Origin: a virus
Reading direction: 5' to 3' (one strand)
Length of the DNA stretch: 26,168 nucleotides
Virus record (IMG/VR): IMGVR_UViG_3300012930_000328
Coordinates: 1 to 26,168 of that record
The notes under the pieces are model-generated. The model was not told where the DNA came from. It made no database searches and was given only the letters and a program-made list of their open reading frames with translations. This document shows positions 22,671 through 26,168 of this stretch, one piece after another. The translations under genes and the position numbers were made by a program. Every line of letters begins with the position of its first letter. The stretch's first letter is position 1.

Positions 22671-23584
22671 ACCGCTGAAGACTCGCAACGTTGTTCTCCG
22701 CGCTTCAACGCGGAGAGATGGTGGAAGTGCGCCCCTTCAGGGCCACGTGAAAAGAATCGTTTAGAGTATTGGGCTGAAAGCTCTAGTAGATGCATGCTCC
22801 CAAAGAACTCTTGGTTCCCTTTAGCCATGAGTAAACCAACAATTGGGCCGGTGCCAATAGGGTCACACTCTTTTTCCAGAACATATCTTCCACGGCCCGA
22901 AAGCGCCGTTCTTCCATCATTTCTTCGGGCAACAAACGAAGACAAAGACTGTAAAGCGCAGAAAACGCGGCGCTGACGCGCGAGCACCCACCCACCATTT
23001 TACCGTCCGTGTACTGCACCACCACGTTGGTCATAGCGGTGCATTATGACACGCACAGCATTAGACCTATATTTAAATAAGGATAGCAAGGCGACACTAA
23101 CACACATGTTAATAGTTAGGTGAATATTCTTACTGACTAATCTGTGTGACTGTAGTGTTGCAAGCCTTCTGATTTCCCTTGAGCCACGATCTAGATACTA
23201 TCTACAAAACTATATTCCATTTCACCACTTTCTTTACCATCTCACGCAGCCACTCCCATTTCGAGGATCGGCGAAGAATACCGATTTTTTCTTGAGTACC
23301 GTATATCATCTGCACTCTTAGCAGCGGAAACCAACTGCCTTTAGCTTGTCACTTTGTTTTACTGTTCATGACATGTTTGAACATTGCAGTTTTTTAATCT
23401 TTAACTTCCTCATTCACAAGTCGTCAACAAAAGATGTGCATAACATAATAAAACTCTGCTACATTTGGGGCACCGAGCAACTCAGAACCACTAGATTTTG
23501 TGGTTGCGAAGGAAAAGCGAATAGGCTACTTTTGGGTTCCCCTTTGGGCCCTAACCGCAGAAATGTAAGAGGACAATTAAGACA
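22671..23584. other. Long non-coding stretch between lysis module and integrase, AT-rich from 23040
   Basis: I see no credible gene here. 22695-22716 is a perfect hairpin TCTCCGCG-cttcaa-CGCGGAGA. 22719-22763 and 22874-22921 are inverted and direct family C repeats. From about 23040 the base composition becomes AT-rich (many ATATTT, TAATAG and CATAATAA tracts), unlike either side. A possible -35/-10 pair, TTGAAC (23377) and TTTAAC (23400), and an AGAGGACA ribosome-binding site precede the integrase. The stretch may hold the integrase promoter and the attachment site, but I cannot identify the att core without the other prophage end. Confidence 0.5.
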
Positions 23585-24538
23585 ATGCTCAGCGCCACGC
23601 AGTTTGCCGAACTTACTTTTGAGCATGCCGCCGAAGAATGGCTTGAATCAAAGAAACTATATACCGTACCGAAAACTATTAAGTCCTATCACGATTATTT
23701 GCACCGAGCCAACCATGGATTCTCAGGCTTGAAGCTCAAAGAGATCCACATTGGCCACTTTGAAGAATATCAAAGAAGGAATAATAAAAAATATCATCCT
23801 ACTGCTGTTAACCATGACCTGAATGCAGTCTCCCAGATCTTGCGCAAAGCCAATTTGTGGAAGCCTATACAGGAGCACTACAAGCCCCTTAAGACTCCAA
23901 AATGGCATCCACCCAAGGTTCTTACTGAAGAGCAGGAAGATGCATTCTTTAAACTAGCGGCATCAAACTATGACTGGGCGCTGGCCTACTGGGTGGCGAG
24001 CCTGACCAGCAACACATCGGCTTCGGGAGTGGAGTTGCGAATGTTGCAGCTCAAGCATGTGCTGCTTGACCAGGAAGACCCAATTCTTTACATCCCGGAC
24101 GGCAAGAACCAATACCGGCCACGGACAATCTGGCTGAATGAAGTTGGCGTAAAGCAAATGCGGCGCATGCTGGACCGCGCTTCATCGCTCGGCGCCACCC
24201 AACCAGACCACTACATTTTTCCCTTCCGAGTGAAGCGCAACTTCTATGATCCCACCCGGCCAACTTCAGAATCATGGCTCAAGAAGATCTGGAAGAAATT
24301 GGTGGACTCGGCTATTGAGCAGGAGATCATTCCCTTCCGCATTACTCCGCATGATCTACGTCATCAGATCATCACCAAGTTGCTGGAGGCAGGGACTCCG
24401 GAAAACACCGTGATGGCCATCGCAGGCCATGTCCGACGGGAAATGCTGGAGCACTATTCGCACACTCGGATCGCGGCAAAGAAGGCGGCGCTGTCTGCTA
24501 TCATGCCGAAGAAACGGGGCGCAAACGTCGGCTTTTGA
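23585..24538 (+). CDS. Tyrosine recombinase (phage integrase)
   Basis: The 317-residue enzyme would insert and excise the prophage at att sites. The N-terminal SAM-like core-binding region (about residues 5-100) has T-F-E-H-A-A-E-E-W-L-E-S. The catalytic domain shows a box I of unusual form, NTSASGVELRMLQLKHV, where Arg152 stands after the Glu instead of in the normal T-G-x-R position. HDLRH is at 256-260 (His256, Arg259), G-H at 281-282 and the nucleophile Tyr291 in E-H-Y-S-H. Length is normal and the active site otherwise complete. It is transcribed like the rest of the prophage. ATG 23585 follows AGAGGACA. Confidence 0.9.
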   Translation: MLSATQFAELTFEHAAEEWLESKKLYTVPKTIKSYHDYLHRANHGFSGLKLKEIHIGHFEEYQRRNNKKYHPTAVNHDLNAVSQILRKANLWKPIQEHYKPLKTPKWHPPKVLTEEQEDAFFKLAASNYDWALAYWVASLTSNTSASGVELRMLQLKHVLLDQEDPILYIPDGKNQYRPRTIWLNEVGVKQMRRMLDRASSLGATQPDHYIFPFRVKRNFYDPTRPTSESWLKKIWKKLVDSAIEQEIIPFRITPHDLRHQIITKLLEAGTPENTVMAIAGHVRREMLEHYSHTRIAAKKAALSAIMPKKRGANVGF

Positions 24539-24544
24539 AGCACT

Positions 24545-24572
24545 GGGTCAGTTTGAACATTTGACTGACCCT
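24545..24572. other. Hairpin after integrase
   Basis: GGGTCAGT and ACTGACCC form an 8-base stem just behind the integrase stop, with an 11- to 12-base loop. No T-run follows, so it is either a poor terminator or a recombination-related palindrome near the presumed prophage end. Confidence 0.4.
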
Positions 24573-25376
24573 GCGCTGACTCTGACCTAAAGATCGTTGT
24601 CACGCTCTGAGCACGAAGAAGTCTGCACGCGCGACGTCCAGCCCGAGCCCTGGCCTGGACACACGAAACATAAAAGCGATAAAACGCACTAAATGACCTT
24701 GCAATCACGCTGGCCCCAACGATGGCGGCCGCCTTCGATAGGCAACCGTGTTCCGGCAAACACCAGCGCCGATTCCGATTGTGGTGTCTCTAACTTTGGT
24801 GATGCTCACGTCCTGCTTCCGCCCCCTCTCAGGGTTTTATCCAGCTTCAGCTGCGCCTGGTTTTTTACTCCACCAGCTTCCCGTGAAAATGCAGACGATT
24901 AGATCGCAGTATTCAGCCGGTACAAACCCAACGCCTTTTCCACCACAGTCACCGCTGCCAGTCTGCCGCGGGTGCGCAACCACCATCTGGCCTAACATAT
25001 CTCGCCGACGAATTGCTCATACCATCCCGTAGGCCCGATCTGCGAACCGCAGTGTAAGGATGATTAAAATCTAGACGGAGCATATCTAGCAAACTCACGT
25101 ATGCGAGTCACGCACATCGACTCGTCCAGTAGTCTTGGCCACTTGTAGCTATTTTTTGGCTTGTGTGTAAGATCACTTCTCATATCTTTGAGTTTTGCTC
25201 GACCCATCTCGCGTCGGTGCAATTTTGAGGTGAGCTCATCATCTTGTTCCTCCGCCTCAATATGTGAAGACTCACTAACTCCACGGACCCGCGCAAAGAT
25301 TTCTCAACCAGCCTTTCGGCAAATTGCTGGATGAACCCCTTCGGTACGTCACGCAAGCCGAACAAAATCGAAATGG
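24573..25376. other. Non-coding stretch between integrase and transposase remnant
   Basis: I find no credible gene in these about 800 bases. Open frames are short, Pro/Ser/Arg-rich and lack ribosome-binding sites. No tRNA-like cloverleaf or T-loop (GTTCRAAYC) is visible. The chromosome junction of the prophage may lie here. Confidence 0.45.
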
Positions 25377-26168
25377 GTGACGTCGATTGCCCGGTTGACG
25401 GTGGGAGAAGTGGTGACCATCGACGGCAACGCGTTCAGAGGCACGCGCCAGGCAGATGGCAAAGCCATCGTGCATCTGGTTTCTGCCTGGGCCAACGTCA
25501 ACAACATGGGCTGGCCCAACGTAAGGTCGATGACAAGTCCAACGAGATTACTGCGATTCCCCAGCTGCTTCGGGCCCTGGAGTTGAGCGGGACGGTAGTG
25601 ACAATCGACGCCATGGGCTGTCAAAAGGCCACTGCTGAGAAGATCGCGGGGAAGAAGGCTGACTACATTCTGGCGGTGAAGGAGAACCAGCCACTGCTGC
25701 TGGACGACATCAAGGATTCCTTCCAGGTGCTGGCTGCCGCCGTCTCGGAGCAGATCGACTGCGGTTATGGACGCGTCGAACGCCGCACCTGTTCGGTGTT
25801 CGGTGACCTGAGCTTGCTGGAAAAGCCTGCGGAGTGGGCTGCGCTCCGCAGTCTGGTGCGCATCAGGCTGAACGATTCCACAAAGCCACCGGCATACCTG
25901 AGCGCGAGATCCGCTACTACATCAGCAGCCATTCGCCGATACTGGAGCATCGAAAACAAAACTGCACAGGGTGCTTGACGTGGCCTTTGGCGAGGACCTC
26001 AGCCAAAAACGCTCGGGCCATGCTGCCCAGAACTTCTCCGTGGTGAACCGCATCGCTCTGAGCCTGCTCAAGCAGGACAAAACCTGCAAACTCGGCATCC
26101 ACGGCAAACACCTACTGGCCGCTTGGGACCACCAGTACATTCTCCATCTCCTCGGAGTCGAAAATTAA
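25377..26168 (+). pseudogene. ISAs1-family transposase, truncated and frameshifted remnant
   Basis: The parts read E-V-V-T-I-D-G-N-A-F-R-G-T (first DDE aspartate, codon 25422; the usual IDGK reads IDGN) and H-L-V-S-A-W-A-N-V-N-N-M-G. After a frame change near 25510 come V-D-D-K-S-N-E-I-T-A-I-P-Q-L-L and V-T-I-D-A-M-G-C-Q-K-A-T-A-E (second Asp). After another near 25880 comes T-G-I-P-E-R-E-I-R-Y-Y-I-S-S, and a deletion brings in R-R-Y-W-S-I-E-N-K. A third frame then gives L-D-V-A-F-G-E-D-L-S to the stop at the window's end. The N-terminal third is missing. At least three frame breaks make it inactive. Confidence 0.85.

Noticed and set aside
23346-23732. Open frame overlapping the integrase start
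   Set aside because: It covers AT-rich non-coding DNA and overlaps the start of the convincing integrase in another frame.
24748-25032. 94-codon open frame with a hydrophobic start after the integrase
   Set aside because: It starts like a signal peptide, but it has no ribosome-binding site and a Pro/Ser/Arg-rich remainder without structure. Too weak to report as a gene.
24540-25376. tRNA gene as integration site
   Set aside because: I looked for a T-loop and matching acceptor stems on both strands near the integrase and found none.

Overview
The window is the late (structural, lysis and integration) half of a tailed-phage prophage with an HK97-type head. It probably sits in a soil Acidobacteriota (Terriglobia/Koribacter-like) chromosome. 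The host guess rests on three things: dispersed palindromic repeats of a kind I associate with that phylum, a tyrosine recombinase whose box I reads A-S-G-V-E-L-R, and the GC-rich codon use. It is an inference, not a database result. Every credible gene reads on the + strand.

Layout. 1-1809 large terminase. 2207-3159 three small proteins (possible virion protein, zinc ribbon, exported protein). 3610-8488 head module: small protein, portal, protease fused to a scaffold-like tail, major capsid protein. 8729-12339 connector and tail module: gp6-like connector, gp10-like protein, tail terminator, tail tube, and a tail assembly chaperone with a probable -1 frameshift product. 12536-13420 a cargo gene (zinc ribbon plus one membrane helix) with its own promoter and terminator. 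13742-16116 tape measure, broken by a one-base frameshift near its C-terminus. 16263-18002 a four-gene cargo operon of unknown function whose genes overlap by exactly 4 bp at all three junctions. 18153-18776 a second zinc-ribbon/membrane cargo gene, followed by the same terminator hairpin as the first. 18859-19222 a deletion scar joining the start of a DUF2460-like tail protein to the out-of-frame end of another protein. 19219-20338 an exported protein and a small protein. 20364-22670 lysis module: GH108-like endolysin, two small membrane proteins (holin candidates) and an Rz-like spanin. 22671-23584 a long AT-rich non-coding stretch. 23585-24538 tyrosine recombinase. 24539-25376 no credible gene. 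25377-26168 a decayed ISAs1-family transposase.

The head and early tail genes look intact. The tape measure is frameshifted, the tail-tip genes (rest of DUF2460, hub, tail peptidase, fibre) appear deleted, and nearly every spacer of the late operon carries palindromic or MITE-like repeats. This suggests an old, defective prophage that has been colonised by host repeats while it still carries cargo. The most novel content is the coupled four-gene cargo operon (53-aa protein, NlpC/P60-like cysteine peptidase, helical protein, DUF6941-like beta protein). The paired zinc-ribbon/membrane cassettes come next.
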